From NCBI RefSeq assembly GCF_023065955.2, contig NW_026622808.1, positions 42,172,475 to 42,236,474 on the forward strand: DNA of 64,000 nucleotides, read 5' to 3'. The position numbers were made by a program, and so were the translations under genes. Shown in pieces: positions 22,241 through 33,487 of this stretch; the first letter of the stretch is position 1, and every line of letters starts with the position of its first letter. The notes beneath the pieces were generated by a model. The model worked only from the letters and a program-made list of their open reading frames with translations. It did no database searches and was not told the origin of the DNA. This DNA comes from Ursus arctos (lineage: Eukaryota; Chordata; Mammalia; Carnivora; Ursidae).

Positions 22241-24664
22241 ATAACCACGCCAGTGGGTGTAATGTGGTATCTTAGTGTGGTTTTGATTTGCTTTTCCCTG
22301 ATAGCTAATGATTTTAAGTAGCTTTCAATGAACTAATTGAGTATTTAGATATCCTTTTTGGATAAATATCTATTCAGGTCCTTTGGCCATTTTTAATTGG
22401 GTTATATAGAGAGATATTTTCTATGTATTATACAGATTATATATTTAGATACAACTCCTTTATTAAATACATGATTTATAAATGTTCTCTCTTATTCTGT
22501 GGATAGTCTTTTCACTCTCTTGACGGAATCTTCTGAAGCACAAAAGTTTTAATTTCAATGACATTCACCTATTTTTCATTGTGTTGCTTGTCCTTTTAAC
22601 ATATCTTTAAAAAAACCACTGCATAATCCAAAGTCAAGAAGATTCATGCATATGTTTTCTTTTACAAGTTTTACAGTTGCAGCTTTTACATTTGGGTCTT
22701 TGATCAATTTTGGGGTATTTTTTTTTTAATATGGCATGAGGTAGGGCTCCAATTTCATTCTTTAGCATGTGGATATCCAGTTGTCCATATAATTTCTTGA
22801 GAAGATTATTCTTTCTCTATTGAACTGTTTTGGCAGACTAGTTGATAATCATTCACAGTAAATGTGAAGTTTTATTTCTGGAATCTCAATTCCATTCCAT
22901 TGAACTGACATATAGTATTTATCTTTCTAGCAATTTGTGCATTTCATCTAACTTGTTGGCATATATTTGTCCATGCTATTACCTTATAATCCTTGTTTCT
23001 TTCTATAAGGTCAGTAGTAATGTCCCTTCTTTCATGCCTGATTTTGGTAATTTGAGTCTTCCCTCTTTTCTGCTTGGTCATTTGAGCAAAAGGTTTGTCA
23101 ATGTTGCTGATCTTTTCAAAGAAACAACCTTTCCTTATGTTGATCTGCTATTTTATTAATTTCTACTTTAATTTTTATTTCTATCCTTCTGTTTGCTTTG
23201 AGTTCCTTTTGCTTTTCTTTCTGCAGCTTCTTAACGTGAAAGAATAGGTTACTGATTTGATATCTTTCTTTCTTTTTAATACAAGTGTTCAGAGCTATAT
23301 ATATTCCCTCTAAGCATTTAGTAACATTGCATATACTATGGTATGTGTGTCTTCATTTTCATGTGTGTCTTCATTTCATATCAGAAAGTTTTGTTTTGTT
23401 TTTGTAATTTCTCTTGCGATTTCTTCTCTGGCCCATTGGTTTTTAAGAAATACATTCTTTAATCTCCATGTATTTGTGAATTTCAGAATTTTCTTATTGT
23501 TTTGTAATTCTATAACATTGTGTCCAAAGAACATAGTTTATGATTTAAATCCTTTTAAATTTGTTGAGGCTTATTTTCTGGTGTACCTGGAAAACATTCC
23601 ATGTACACTGGAGAAGGCTGTGCATTCAAGGTTCTCTTTGACTTTTTCCCCCAATCCGTTTCACTTTTCCCCATTATCCATTAAGCTGTCTGCATCATTT
23701 ACTATCACATCCCACTGTTAGGTTTCACTAATTTCCAGCTGATTGTTCTATTGGTTTTGATAACACCCCAGGGGGGCATAATTACTCCACAGTTTGATCC
23801 AATTAAATTCATACCCTTTTGCGGGGGTACTTCTGAGGCCAGTTTTGTTTTGTTTTGTTTTGTTTTTTATTATGTCAGGAGGATAGATCTTCCTTGATAA
23901 TGTCTGGTAAACTAAGTGAGCTATGGTTAGGCTGCCGCTCTTAGAGAGCTATCAACTTCTTAATTGCTTACCGCCACAATCTCTATCGTTACAGAGCATG
24001 CTTAGACTTGAAATTCCCCACACTCTGTTCCCAAAAAAGTGAGTTCCTTTGGGTAGAGCTTTAGAGCCCTCTTTTCTTTTAGCCTGCCTCTCTCCCTACC
24101 AAATCTTTGAGCCACTGCTCTGAAGCTGGGGACTGCAGTGACACCCTTGCTTTGTGAGCAGTGTACTGGTTAGGGTGGTAGTCTGGTATTCTTGACTTGC
24201 CTCTCCCAGGGTGGAACCTCTCTCCTGCCAGCAAGCTAAGCCAGGATAATCTGTATCTCAGTACTCTCAGCTGCTACAGCTGGGGTAGGGCCTCCACCCC
24301 ATGTGTGCGGGCTGGGTGGAAGAAGGTGGCCTCTAACCTGTTAGCTATATTCCCTAGGAATTTAGCCTCTATAACTCAGAGCTGTATGGGATGAGAAATG
24401 CTGATGGCCTGCCCCTCTTAATGAGACACCACATCCCTTGACTGAGAACTGAAGAGAAAGTAAGCTCCATCTTCTTGGCCCCATCTGCCCAGAGTAGAGC
24501 TTCCATCTGACTGCATTGGGTGAAATGGGGTGGGGGTGAGGAAGAGCACATTGTAGCTCAAATGTTATAAGCCCTTGCTGCTCTTGTCAAGATTCAGTAG
24601 ATCTTCTTAAATATTTCTTCATTTGCTCCATACAGTTAGGACAATACCAAGACTACATTATTTT

Positions 24665-24672
24665 TAGAGAGT

Positions 24673-24711
<39 letters not shown>

Positions 24712-24889
24712 TTTGACTGAGAGAGAAAGAAAGAGAGAGCACAAGCAGGGGAGCAGCAGGGAGAAGGAGAGGGAGAAGCAGGCTCCCCACTGAGCAAGGA
24801 GCCCCATGCGGGCCTTGATCCCAGGACCCTTGGATCATGACCTGAGCTGATGGCTGACACTTAACCAACCGAGCCACCCAGGCACCCCC
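24665..24889 (-). mobile_element. SINEC, minus strand, with (TTTA)n tail
   Basis: About eleven TTTA units are followed by GA-rich sequence, 'GGATCATGACCTGAGCTGAT' and the complement of the SINEC head ending GCCACCCAGGCACCCCCC. Confidence 0.92.
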
Positions 24890-25372
24890 CAAAGGTTTTA
24901 CATGACTGGGTTTCTTTTTTATCATTTTCACCAGTTTCGGTTGTTTTGCTGGGGAATAGGTCTGTAGAGCTCCTCACACTGTCATATCAGATATGGAACT
25001 CCACTAAACTTCTCTTTAAACCTTGGAAACTTAGAAGTTGCTTATTATCAAAGCAGAGCCTCGCTTAGCATGACCAAAGCCATGCCCAATATTAAAGCAG
25101 AATTAAAGTAAACTCAAAGGGAAAAAAAATAAAACTAATGATTAGCCAAATCTATCTTTCTCTGATAAGTTCTTGATCCTTAAAACTGCATAACCTTCAT
25201 TGGTCAGATTCCAGAATAATGCCTTTCCTGTTTTTCCTTCGTCCTTTCTGTTGCCTCAGCTGGCTGCTCAAATGTGTCTATGCATAATGCATCCCTCTGA
25301 TGAGAAGTCCCAAGTTACTTCAGGCTACTTGCAATCTTTAAAACACAGTATCCACTTAAAGATGACAATATG

Positions 25373-25582
25373 TGGTGTGCCTGGGTGGCTCAGTCAGTTA
25401 AGCATCTGATTCTTGATTTTGGCCCAGGTCATGATTTAGGGGTCATGGGATCGAGCCCGACGTCAGGCTCTGTGCTCAGCAGGGAGTCTGCTTGGGATTA
25501 TTCTCTCTCTCCCTCTCCTCTGCTCCTCCCCCCACTGCTCTCTCTCTCTCTCTCTAAAATAAATAAATAAATCTTTAAAAAA
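25373..25582 (+). mobile_element. SINEC, full length
   Basis: The head TGGTGTGCCTGGGTGGCTCA, 'GGTCATGATTTAGGGGTCAT' body and an A-rich tail are present. A perfect 11-bp target duplication, ATGACAATATG, lies at 25362-25372 and 25583-25593. The 'caggtcatgat' body marks it as a different subfamily from the copy at 1830. Confidence 0.93.
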
Positions 25583-25593
25583 ATGACAATATG

Positions 25594-27585
25594 AACAACA
25601 TGAGGAGAGAAATGCTATCCATTTTATTTGCCAAGTATTCCCAGATCCTAAAAACAGTACCTGGCTTGCCTGAGCCTTCATAGCTGCTCTCAAAACATAT
25701 TTTTTGAATGAATGAGGGTATTAGTAATCTGCTCCTGTTCTTTTGTCATACTGGCTGCCCTAGGAATGGAAGTGCTGAGAGGATAGTTTGTCTTACGGTA
25801 TCTTTCCAAAAGTATCCTCCTAGAGAGTGGTTCAACCTGGGACCTTGACACCAATGCTAAAGGATTCTGTGTATTGAGAGAATACACCAAGAGTCTTCTA
25901 GCCGGGAGATCTGGCCTCATTTTCAAAGTTATCTCAGGAAACCCAAGGGGTATATTCTGGCACCTGTAGCTGACACCATAGAACACGGTGTAGTCCATCA
26001 GTTACATGAATGAAAAGCAATGTAAGGAAATTGACTCCGAGAGAAAATGCTGCTGAAAATAAAACAGATGGTTCTGAATAACTGGACCACACCTGGCCCA
26101 CAGGGAGCCCTACATGCCCAGCAATACCCTCCATGATCAGAAGATGTGGGCTGCTTCCCTTATTTAGGCCTAAGAGAATCAGGTATCTTCCCAAAGCAAT
26201 CAGAGCCCTGCCTTCAGATGAATGGGTCTAGAAGCCCTAGACAATTCCTGAAACGATGATAAAAAGGTAGCATCAAGCCACCAAAAGAAGCTTCTTTGGG
26301 AACTGTGTTCTAAATGCCTAAGGCTTTGGCTCAGTGTCTCTCTTACGTATTAAAGTCCCCCTATTTACTGAGACCCACACCAGCAGACTTGGCCTGCAGA
26401 CTTGGCCAGGCCCCCTGCCTACTCACCCAACACCATCAGTTGAGCTTTGCCAGGAGCTTCACCTCATCTAGATCTCTGGCTTTCTGATCCTCCCTGTCCC
26501 CCAAAACTTGCCCACCCCTCCTCCTATCTTAATTCCACTCTGCTTTACACAGAGTAATTAATCCATGGGTTAATTGGTAAGTTCAATTAATTCATCAATC
26601 TCCTGCTTGAGTCCCTGTTGGGATTCTGTGACTCTGTGTCTTTAACCTTACTGGAAAGCAGCCACATCTCTGATTTTATCCTCACTTCTTCCCAGGTCAT
26701 TAAAAAAAAAAAAAAAAAAAAAAGGTAGCCCAGAAATAAGTGGGTAAAAAACAACTCTCAATCTTTGCTCTCTTGGTATCAGCTTTGAGACACCTGGCCA
26801 AGTATAGCCTGTTCTAAGTTTCAAAGAAAAGGCAGATAACGTTGAAGATTTTATTTCACAGGGACAAAAGATGAAAGTCTCTGTCAAGTTGTCATTAGAT
26901 GCTTAATGCTATTCGTGGTGGGGTGCTGGAGCTCCCCTCCCCCTCTGTAGACCTCTAGCAGATTAGGTTTCTGAGCCTTAATTTGAGGAAGGATTTACAG
27001 CTGTGAAGAGGTACCCTATCATTTTGATTTGGGTTGTACTAGGCTGGGGAAGCCAGATTACATGTGTATGAAACTGTATTAGAAGATATGACTGAAGCCA
27101 CCAAAATCAAATAAAGGGAAAATTTTCCAGGGAACCTAAAAATAGGGGCCTGCATTTCCAACGCCCCTACACTGTTTCACTATTATTCTGACTTACACCA
27201 AGAAGATCCAAGCAGAAACACAGATTAAAAAAAAAAAAAAAAAAGGAAAGGAAAGGAAGAAACATAGAAGGAAGATGGCAAATATGCTTATGTTTGCCTG
27301 ACCTGTCCATCCATCAGTCTGTCATAAACCTAACCCAGAGAGAGTTTCCCTGGATAAAGAAAAAAAATTAATTAACCCTTAGAGAAGTGTGGAAGTTAGG
27401 AGGGGGGAACAACTTATGAATAATGCCCTGCTTTCATCTCCTGAGACACTGTCTAATTCAGAGTCTCAGAGAAATCCATCAAACAGTCTCTGAAGTTTTG
27501 CTGGGCCTCAGCCCATCCACCACCACCATATGCCACCACGTGCCTGGGTCACACAGCAGCCCCCGGATAATGACTTACACAGAGC
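25594..27585. other. Unique non-coding sequence, about 2 kb
   Basis: Poly-A runs at about 26700-26723 and 27225-27244 are the only simple features. No recognised transposon, exon or RNA gene. The 102- and 86-codon minus-strand frames at 25690-25998 and 25934-26194 resemble nothing I know. Confidence 0.4.
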
Positions 27586-27589
27586 ATGA

Positions 27590-27850
27590 GCAACTATTTT
27601 AGAACCTGACTCTCCTCATTTGCACCGCAAACAATAAATCACGTTGTGCATTGCAAAAACCCAGTTTTCTCTGCGAGGAAGAATGGAAAACTATTAGCTG
27701 GTCCTTGGAATTGTTTGTACTACACAGCTCCGCAGCCCTGGCTGGGCGGGTCACCAGCATTTTCTAGCAGGATTTAGAGATGCATACACAGAACAGCATT
27801 GGTAGACCTTTTAAAATGGAAATTATTGTGCCAAAGCCTCTAGATTCAAC
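27590..27850. promoter_or_regulatory. Candidate conserved non-coding element (untested)
   Basis: Repeat-free sequence with dense regulatory-like words: 'CCGCAAACAATAAATCACG' (forkhead/SOX-like), 'TTGTGCATTGCAAAA' (C/EBP-like), 'GAATTGTTTGTAC' and 'AGCAGGATTTAGAGATGC'. It keeps several CpGs in otherwise CpG-poor DNA. Whether it is conserved cannot be judged from one genome. Confidence 0.28.
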
Positions 27851-29008
27851 CAGAATATGTTGTTCGTGGTTGGGGAGAATTGGGGGAAGCAGGGCTGCTT
27901 CTTACCATCAAAGACCTGCTGGCTTGCAGAAGTGAGGGGAAATCATGCGGACAGGCGCAAGCCTCTTCAGTGGCTACCTGCTCCTCAAACTGTTGGTTCC
28001 TCTAGGACTGGTAGTAGCCACAGCAAATGAGGCATGAGGGTGATTTCTCCGATTTCTGCCAGGAGTTCTGATCTCTCAAGTACCACAGAAGATGGAAAGA
28101 CCATTTTTTTTCCCCACAACGTGGAAACACAGTGTGTTTTTTTACACCTGCACATGTCCTCAGACAAAGAAAATATAACTCTCTTAGCTCCAAAGTTAAA
28201 GTTGCACTGGGCCCATTATCAGAGGACTCAAAGTCTTCTGTGTTGGTATGCACAGATGTCTCGATTAACCTGACTATAGAAGAGATGGTGTAGGAAAGGT
28301 ACCCTCTTCTCCAAATGCAGGACTAAAACATGGTGTCGTCAGCGTCAAAAAGTAGTGACAAAGGTACAAAATTTAGGTCCTGGCTTCCAGATCTGGATAT
28401 TAATAAAATAAAATTAATTAGATGAAAAATACATACCAAATCTCTCAGACTGTTCAAAAGAACTTCCTGGTGGTAATTTATATTTACTAATATATTAATC
28501 TATATAATTTATAGCAAATCTGCTACAAGCTAATATGAATGCTTATAACGATACTTGTTAGTAGCTTTATCTTATTCTCAAATCGTAAACAAACTTCAAT
28601 GTGAATGAGCCTTGTTTCTAAAATTCTGTGTCATCTAGGAAAAAAGTCAAAAAGCAAAGTTCTCTTTCTTTTAAGAGGCCATTGGTTCCCTTACCACCTT
28701 TTCAGACAATATAACAAAGATTCCTTCTAGACCCTGAGAAAGCAAAGAACCATAGCTTCCATAGCCTTGGAACACTAAGCAAGTTATCAAGAATATAGCA
28801 TTTTGAAATTTGACCTTGAACTCTCTGGGAAGCGGATGCCTCGGAAGCAAAAAAGAATACAAGAAAGAGGGAGTGGGTAGGAAGACCTAGCCACACTGCT
28901 GACATTTTAGTTCTCTGAGCTTTCGTTTCCTCCTCTGGAAAATGCAAGTGTAGATCAAAACAGGCCTAAAAGGAAAGTCAAGTTCTCTAATTAAAAAATA
29001 AATAAAAT
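27851..29008. other. Unique non-coding sequence
   Basis: No transposon, exon or RNA gene recognised. Overlapping frames around 28000-28270 occur on both strands and look like chance. Confidence 0.4.
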
Positions 29009-29219
29009 GGGGGCGCCTGGGTGGCATAGCAGTTGGGCGTCTGCCTTCGGCTCAGGGCGTGATCCCGGCGTTATGGGATGGAGCCCCACATCAGGCTCCT
29101 CCGCTATGAGCCTGCTTCTTCCTCTCCCATTCCCCCTGCTTGTGTTCCCTCTCTCACTGGCTGTCTCTATCTCTGTTGAATAAATAAATAAATAAATCTT
29201 TAAAATAAATAAATAAATA
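29009..29219 (+). mobile_element. SINEC, full length
   Basis: Same subfamily as the copy at 1830 ('GGCGTGATCCCGGCGTTATG', 'CTCCGCTATGAGCCTGC'). The target duplication around AATAAAATGG (29001-29010 and 29220-29229) merges with the AAAT tail, so its full length is uncertain. Confidence 0.93.
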
Positions 29220-29289
29220 AATAAAATGGCCTTTAATTTGTAGGAAGAAAATGCGCTCAAAATATCCTCATAGATAGTTTATTAACCTG

Positions 29290-29770
29290 CAAGAAGGCAG
29301 GGTAGTATGTATGGCGGTTAGGAACGTGAGGTATGAGTCATACCACCTGATTCCCCATCCTGATCACATCACTGACTAGCTGTGTAATCTTGGGAAAATT
29401 ACTTAACTTCTCTGAGCCTCAGTTTTTCTATCTGTATAAGAAAGATAATAAAGGGGCGCCTGGGTAGTTCAGTTGGTTAAGCATCTGCCTTTGGCTCAGG
29501 TCATGATCTCAGGGTCCTGGGATGGAGCCCCGCATCGGGCTCCCTGCTCAGCAGGGAGTCTGCTTCTCTCTCTCTCCCTGTGCCCCTCCCCCTGCTCTTG
29601 CTGTCTCTCACGCTCATATAAATAAAAATCTTAAAAAAAAAAAAAAAGAAAAGAAAAAGAATAAAAGTTCCTATATCCCAGGACTACTGCAAGGATTACA
29701 TCTAGTAACACACGTGAAGCTGCCAGCACAATGCCTCGCCCCACAGGAAGCACACAATAAACATTAGTTA
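29290..29770 (+). mobile_element. MIR split by a SINEC
   Basis: The left part has 'GTATGGCGGTTAGGAACGTG', 'actagctgtgtaatcttggg' and 'TCTCTGAGCCTCAGTTTTTC' up to about 29452. The right part resumes at about 29665 with 'gttcctatatcccaggactactgcaaggattaca' and 'cagcacaatgcctcgcc' to 'aataaacattagttacc'. Together they span nearly a whole MIR. Confidence 0.85.
29453..29647 (+). mobile_element. SINEC inserted in MIR
   Basis: GGGGCGCCTGGGTAGTTCAG head, 'GGTCATGATCTCAGGGTCCT' body and poly-A tail. It is the older 'catgatctcagggtc' form. Only an imperfect A-rich target duplication is visible. Confidence 0.93.
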
Positions 29771-30059
29771 CCATTAGAAATACAATTAATAGTAATTCTC
29801 TTTAAGTCGAAAAAAGTAATATTTACACACTTGCAACACTCCTTCCCTGAGGAGCTATAAAATCAAGGATCAAAACGGAATTATAAGACGGCGTTGCGTG
29901 ATGTCTGTCCTTCAGATTAATCGAAGATGCCAAACACTGCGATCCAAATTTAGAAAAATCTTTTGAGCTAGTTTGCAGTAACTACGTCTGCCCTCACTTG
30001 GGAAAGAAAAACGTACGCTCCTTGCATTCTGGAGAGCTATTCGGAATTGCTAGCTGACC

Positions 30060-30260
30060 CCTGACAAACCTTCAGCCTCCCCAAGAACGCACTCGGGCAG
30101 CTTCATTTGAGCGAGCCAGGGGAGAGCCTGAGCCCGCGCCCCAGCGCCGCCCGCTCCATCTGCGCGCTTCAGCACGCGCCGTGGCTCACCTCCGCGGACA
30201 CCAAGCCCAGCTGCCAGCCAAAGCTTTCAGACCCAGAGTGGTGCCCCAGCAATTTCCAGT
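30060..30260. promoter_or_regulatory. Small CpG-dense patch
   Basis: Fifteen CpG dinucleotides fall within 30088-30196 (109 bp), against very few in surrounding sequence. It is G+C-rich and repeat-free. On the minus strand, CGGAG|GTGAGC at about 30194-30184 is a consensus 5' splice site. This could be a small promoter or first exon of an unannotated transcript. It is well below usual CpG-island length, and I see no supported protein-coding exon. Confidence 0.35.
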
Positions 30261-30439
30261 TCAGCGGGAAGCTGGGAAACGCCTGGTCTCACAGCACACG
30301 ATTTCTTCATATTTCATCACTTTCCAGGCTTTAAACAATTTTAACCTTCCCTCTGGGTGGACACAGAGACCGCTGTGCTCTAAGTGGAAACACCGGACTT
30401 CGGGTAGCGTGAACAGATTTCGCACCCTCCGGTGGGCCT

Positions 30440-30530
30440 CCAATTAGTACTGTGACAGTGGCTAAGTCCTGGCTTCTCTGAGCTTCGCTTTCTTCGTCTG
30501 CAAAATGGGCAAAAGCTGACTGTGGGGGTG
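30440..30530 (+). mobile_element. MIR core fragment
   Basis: 'tggcttctctgagcttcgctttcttcgtctgcaaaatggg' matches the MIR core (CTCTGAGCCTCAGTTTCCTCATCTGTAAAATGGG pattern). The ends are not recognisable. Confidence 0.55.
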
Positions 30531-30696
30531 GTGGGGAGATGGGCAACCTTGGCACAGATGTGTAGATATTGTTACTAATTTTGTAAGGCTCCACTCATTT
30601 TCTGCTCTGAACTGAAAGAGGTTGTCAATCTATTCTCACACCCCTCTCTAAAAACAAAAGAAAAAACAGAAAAATGTTTCCAAAAGCTAACAAACT

Positions 30697-30772
30697 GAAG
30701 AAGAAGAAGAAGAAGAAGAAGAAGAAGAGGAGGAGGAGGAGGAGGAGGAGGAGGAGGAGGAGGAGGAGGAAG
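30697..30772. repeat. Compound (GAA)n(GGA)n trinucleotide repeat
   Basis: About ten GAA units (30697-30727) run straight into about fourteen GGA units (30728-30770). The plus strand is pure purine throughout. It generates poly-Lys/Arg, poly-Pro and poly-Leu frames on both strands that are not genes. Confidence 0.97.
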
Positions 30773-31243
30773 GAAAATTCTCCACCTTGTAAATTGGCCA
30801 GGGCCACAGCAATAAGCGGCTCTGGCAAAGCAGTCGGAGTCCACAATTTATTGTTTAATAACTTCTAGTGTAATATTTCTGGGGCACATCAAAGGACAAT
30901 AACAGCCCAATGTTGGTAATCCCTCTCACATACAAAAACGTTCATTATAGAGTGTTAAAGGGATCACTCTGTCTGAGAAATGGGAATCAATAGGAGTTGG
31001 CCGCTTTTTTCCCTGCCTATCCCAGGGAAGTGGCATCCGGCTTCTTCTCCCTAGTGAGGCCAAGCTGTGTGGTCAGAGTTTCCTCTGATGGCTTCAGATG
31101 AGCAACAAGATGAAACATCTCTGTGATAAATGGAAAAGGGGGAAAGAATTCCAGGAGAACACATCTCTGTGCCAGAAACCTAGAGTGGTCCAGCCTAATT
31201 AGCCCTAAATGCGGCTTGTAAACATCGGCTTTGATGTATGTTT
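30773..31243. other. Unique non-coding sequence
   Basis: Nothing recognisable between the trinucleotide repeat and the next SINEC. Confidence 0.4.
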
Positions 31244-31256
31244 AAAAGTCACTGGG

Positions 31257-31458
31257 GGGGGGGGGCGCCTGGGTGGCGCAGTCTTTAAGCATCTGCCTTC
31301 GGCTCAGGGCGTGATCCCGGCGTTACGGGATCGAGCCCCACATCAGGCTCCTCCGCTATGAGCCTGCTTCTTCCTCTCCCACTCCCCCTGCTTGTGTTCC
31401 CTCTCTCGCTGGCTGTCTCTATCTCTGTCAAATAAATAAATAAATCCTTAAAAAAAAA
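31257..31458 (+). mobile_element. SINEC, full length
   Basis: A G-run leads into GGCGCCTGGGTGGCGCAGTC, then the 'GGCGTGATCCCGGCGTTACG' body and poly-A tail. A 13-bp target duplication, AAAAGTCACTGGG, lies at 31244-31256 and 31459-31471, although the duplicated G's merge with the G-run. Confidence 0.94.
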
Positions 31459-31471
31459 AAAAGTCACTGGG

Positions 31472-31895
31472 ATTCATTCTGACTTGGGCACTTTTGTGCT
31501 CCCAAATGCAAAAGATTTTAATTTTAAAAAAAGTTTTTAATGAGCACCCCAACAGCAGGACAATTTGGGGATACTGCGGCAGATCGTAGTAATACAAACT
31601 AAAAGAGTAGTTAGCAGACAGCCACTAATTTTCCCCTATTATCTATAATGCGACGTATTAGAGGCAGAAATACAAAATTCCTTACACATGTTTTTAAATT
31701 CAGCCTAACTGCAGCATTCATTTCCTTTAAAGCATCATTCTAGATTCTTTAAAAAGCTGGAATCACCATGTATTTTCCCTTTATCATGAACATATGAAGG
31801 CCAAAGTCATGTCCCTAGTAAAGGTCATCAAACAAACCATATCTTGCCAAAGCCAGTGGCCAGTTTCAGGTCTCCATTCGTTTAACCAGTTAGCA
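31472..31895. other. Unique non-coding sequence
   Basis: Nothing recognisable. Confidence 0.4.
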
Positions 31896-31899
31896 GCAT

Positions 31900-32110
31900 C
31901 TGACATTGGCCACCCCCTCCTTCTTTTTCACACAGCCACCTCAACAAGTACTCATTCCCTCCACTGCTACCCTGCTCTATCTATCTTCTTTACGGTTTCA
32001 TCAGGATTTGAAATGATCTCATTTATTGTTGTGTATGTTTGTTAGCTGACTTCATCCCTTGTGCCTAAAAAGGAAGTTTCTGGCACATCACAGACACTCT
32101 ATAAATATGT
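31900..32110 (+). mobile_element. L2 LINE 3' fragment
   Basis: 'atctcatttattgttgtgtatgtttgttagctgacttcatcccttgtgcctaaaa' then 'ttctggcacatcacagacactctataaatatg' follows the L2 3' end (tgcctggcacatagtaggcactcaataaat). Confidence 0.6.
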
Positions 32111-32139
32111 TATCTGACTGACACTTGGCCTTTTCTTGT

Positions 32140-32240
32140 GACAGATCAAAGACTAAAGCTCAGAGGAGTAAAGCAACTTGCCTAAGACTGCACAGTGATT
32201 GGCCAAGGCAGGATTTGAATTCGAGGCCTCATAACATGAA
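32140..32240 (-). mobile_element. MIR fragment, minus strand
   Basis: 'AAAGCTCAGAGGAGTAAAGC', 'aacttgcctaagactgcacagtgattggccaaggcaggatttgaattcgaggc' is the complement of the MIR core. Confidence 0.75.
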
Positions 32241-32298
32241 ACCCACCCTTGGGACCATTAAACCATGGAAAGGTAGCCTCAGCCTAAATGTCCAAGAG

Positions 32299-32370
32299 AG
32301 CTGGGTTGGTAAACTGTAAAGGGACAGACTGCAAATAATTTTGGCTTTTTGTTTTGTACTAGAACGCAGA
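32299..32370. mobile_element. Possible hAT-Charlie DNA transposon remnant
   Basis: 'GGTTGGTAAACTGTAAAGGG' followed by 'acagactgcaaataattttggcttttt' resembles the end of MER58/MER33-like elements. Only one end is recognisable. Confidence 0.4.
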
Positions 32371-33385
32371 GCAGGATCAGTTAAGATTTGTGGAATGGAT
32401 GAATTTCACCTCTGTCTTCTTGACAGCATGATCGTTGAGGGGAAAGACCAGATGTAGGGCACCTCTTGCAGCTAAAACAGCCCGCTGGCCACAATAGGGA
32501 GTTAAATTAATTCCTATGGATCGGTCTATTTACCAAGAGGAGACAGAAGTCTGGACAATCCCAATTCAGTCAGAAAAAAAGTAAAGGACCAGGAATGGCA
32601 AGAAGTTGAAAAATCAATGTCATTCCTTTTCCAATTAAGAGGCTCTCTCCATATGGAGCAAGTAAGCCTCACCCTAAGTACGAGAGGAGGGAGAGAACTG
32701 TTCTCACCTTGCAGGCTTCCTGCACTCCTACCCTGCTGAGACAGTCTTTTGGCTACTGCACAAAGAGCCAAAAGTGACTCCTTCACAGCATGAGAATACT
32801 TTCAGCTGTAGGCCAGGACGAGGTTTTCTCTTGGTCTTTTATTCAGTCGTTCACAGAAGGGGACATCCTGTGACCTCATTTTCACTCTGAAGTAAGAGAC
32901 AGAGCCAAGTGGCTTCCTGCCTCTGGGTTCTGTAGAAACTCCCTGCTTTGATGGTACCTTTCCATTCCTCTGATGCAAGTCATGGGGGAAGAGCACTTTT
33001 CCGCTTCCAGGAGGGGTGGATTTCCTTGGCAATCAGCTGCTCCCTGGGAATCTGGGCAGCACCAGAGAAAGGCGAGCCGAAGGAAGGCCCAGTTTCAATT
33101 TCTGAACCACTGCAAAGGACTCCTTTATTAAAAGTAATTCTCATCAAGGGAAAGGTGCTTGGGGAGAAAGCATGGTGGCTCAGCCATATGAGTGGGACAT
33201 GTGGATAGAAGACTTGCAATATGGCTATTTTGATAGCACCCTTGTGAGGTGGTCATTGCGATGGTGGCATAAAACTCCTTAAAATTTTAGTTCGTAACCT
33301 GGAGAAATATCTAGGTGAATAATTTTGAATCAATTATAATACTTTTTATTTGCCAGTTTACTTGGTTTTTTTTTTTATCTTTTTC
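32371..33385. other. Unique non-coding sequence
   Basis: No recognised repeat, exon or RNA gene. Frames at 32526-32786, 32948-33208 and 32980-33219 overlap on opposite strands and are unsupported. Confidence 0.4.
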
Positions 33386-33389
33386 CTTG

Positions 33390-33487
33390 AAGACAATGAC
33401 TATTCCTATCTTAATTGTCATTGCATCCTTAGTGCTCAGCATGGTACCTCACACATAATTACTTATTGAAAAAAAAAAAAAAAAAAA
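33390..33487 (+). mobile_element. L2-like 3' end with poly-A
   Basis: 'TGAAGACAATGACTATTCCT', 'cattgcatccttagtgctcagcatggtacctcacacataattacttattgaa' fits the last part of an L2 and ends in about 19 A. Confidence 0.5.

Larger units (their letters stand above)
21440..25010 (-). mobile_element. Old antisense L1, interrupted by three SINECs
   Basis: The plus strand carries complements of L1 3'/ORF2 sequence ('TTCAAGTTTCATCCATGTTG', 'ctaggagtggaactactgaa', 'ttgtttttgtaatttctctt', 'catgtacactggagaaggctgtg'). It probably continues into the 5' region, ending near 'gtcatatcagatatggaactccac' at about 25000. SINEC copies sit at 21850-22037, 22038-22240 and 24665-24889. The part to about 23750 is confident; 23750-25010 is inferred from resemblance to L1M 5' sequence. 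Frames at 22842-23159 and 23338-23721 are antisense remnants, not genes. Confidence 0.75.

Noticed and set aside
22842..23721. Frames of 105 and 127 codons on the plus strand
   Set aside because: They lie antisense within an old L1 and are shadows of its complement.
26700..26723. Processed pseudogene signature (poly-A run)
   Set aside because: No coding-like sequence precedes the A-run and no flanking duplication was found. The same holds for the A-run near 27225.
30575..30868. Poly-Pro, poly-Leu and poly-Lys/Arg frames
   Set aside because: Direct translations of the GAA/GGA repeat.
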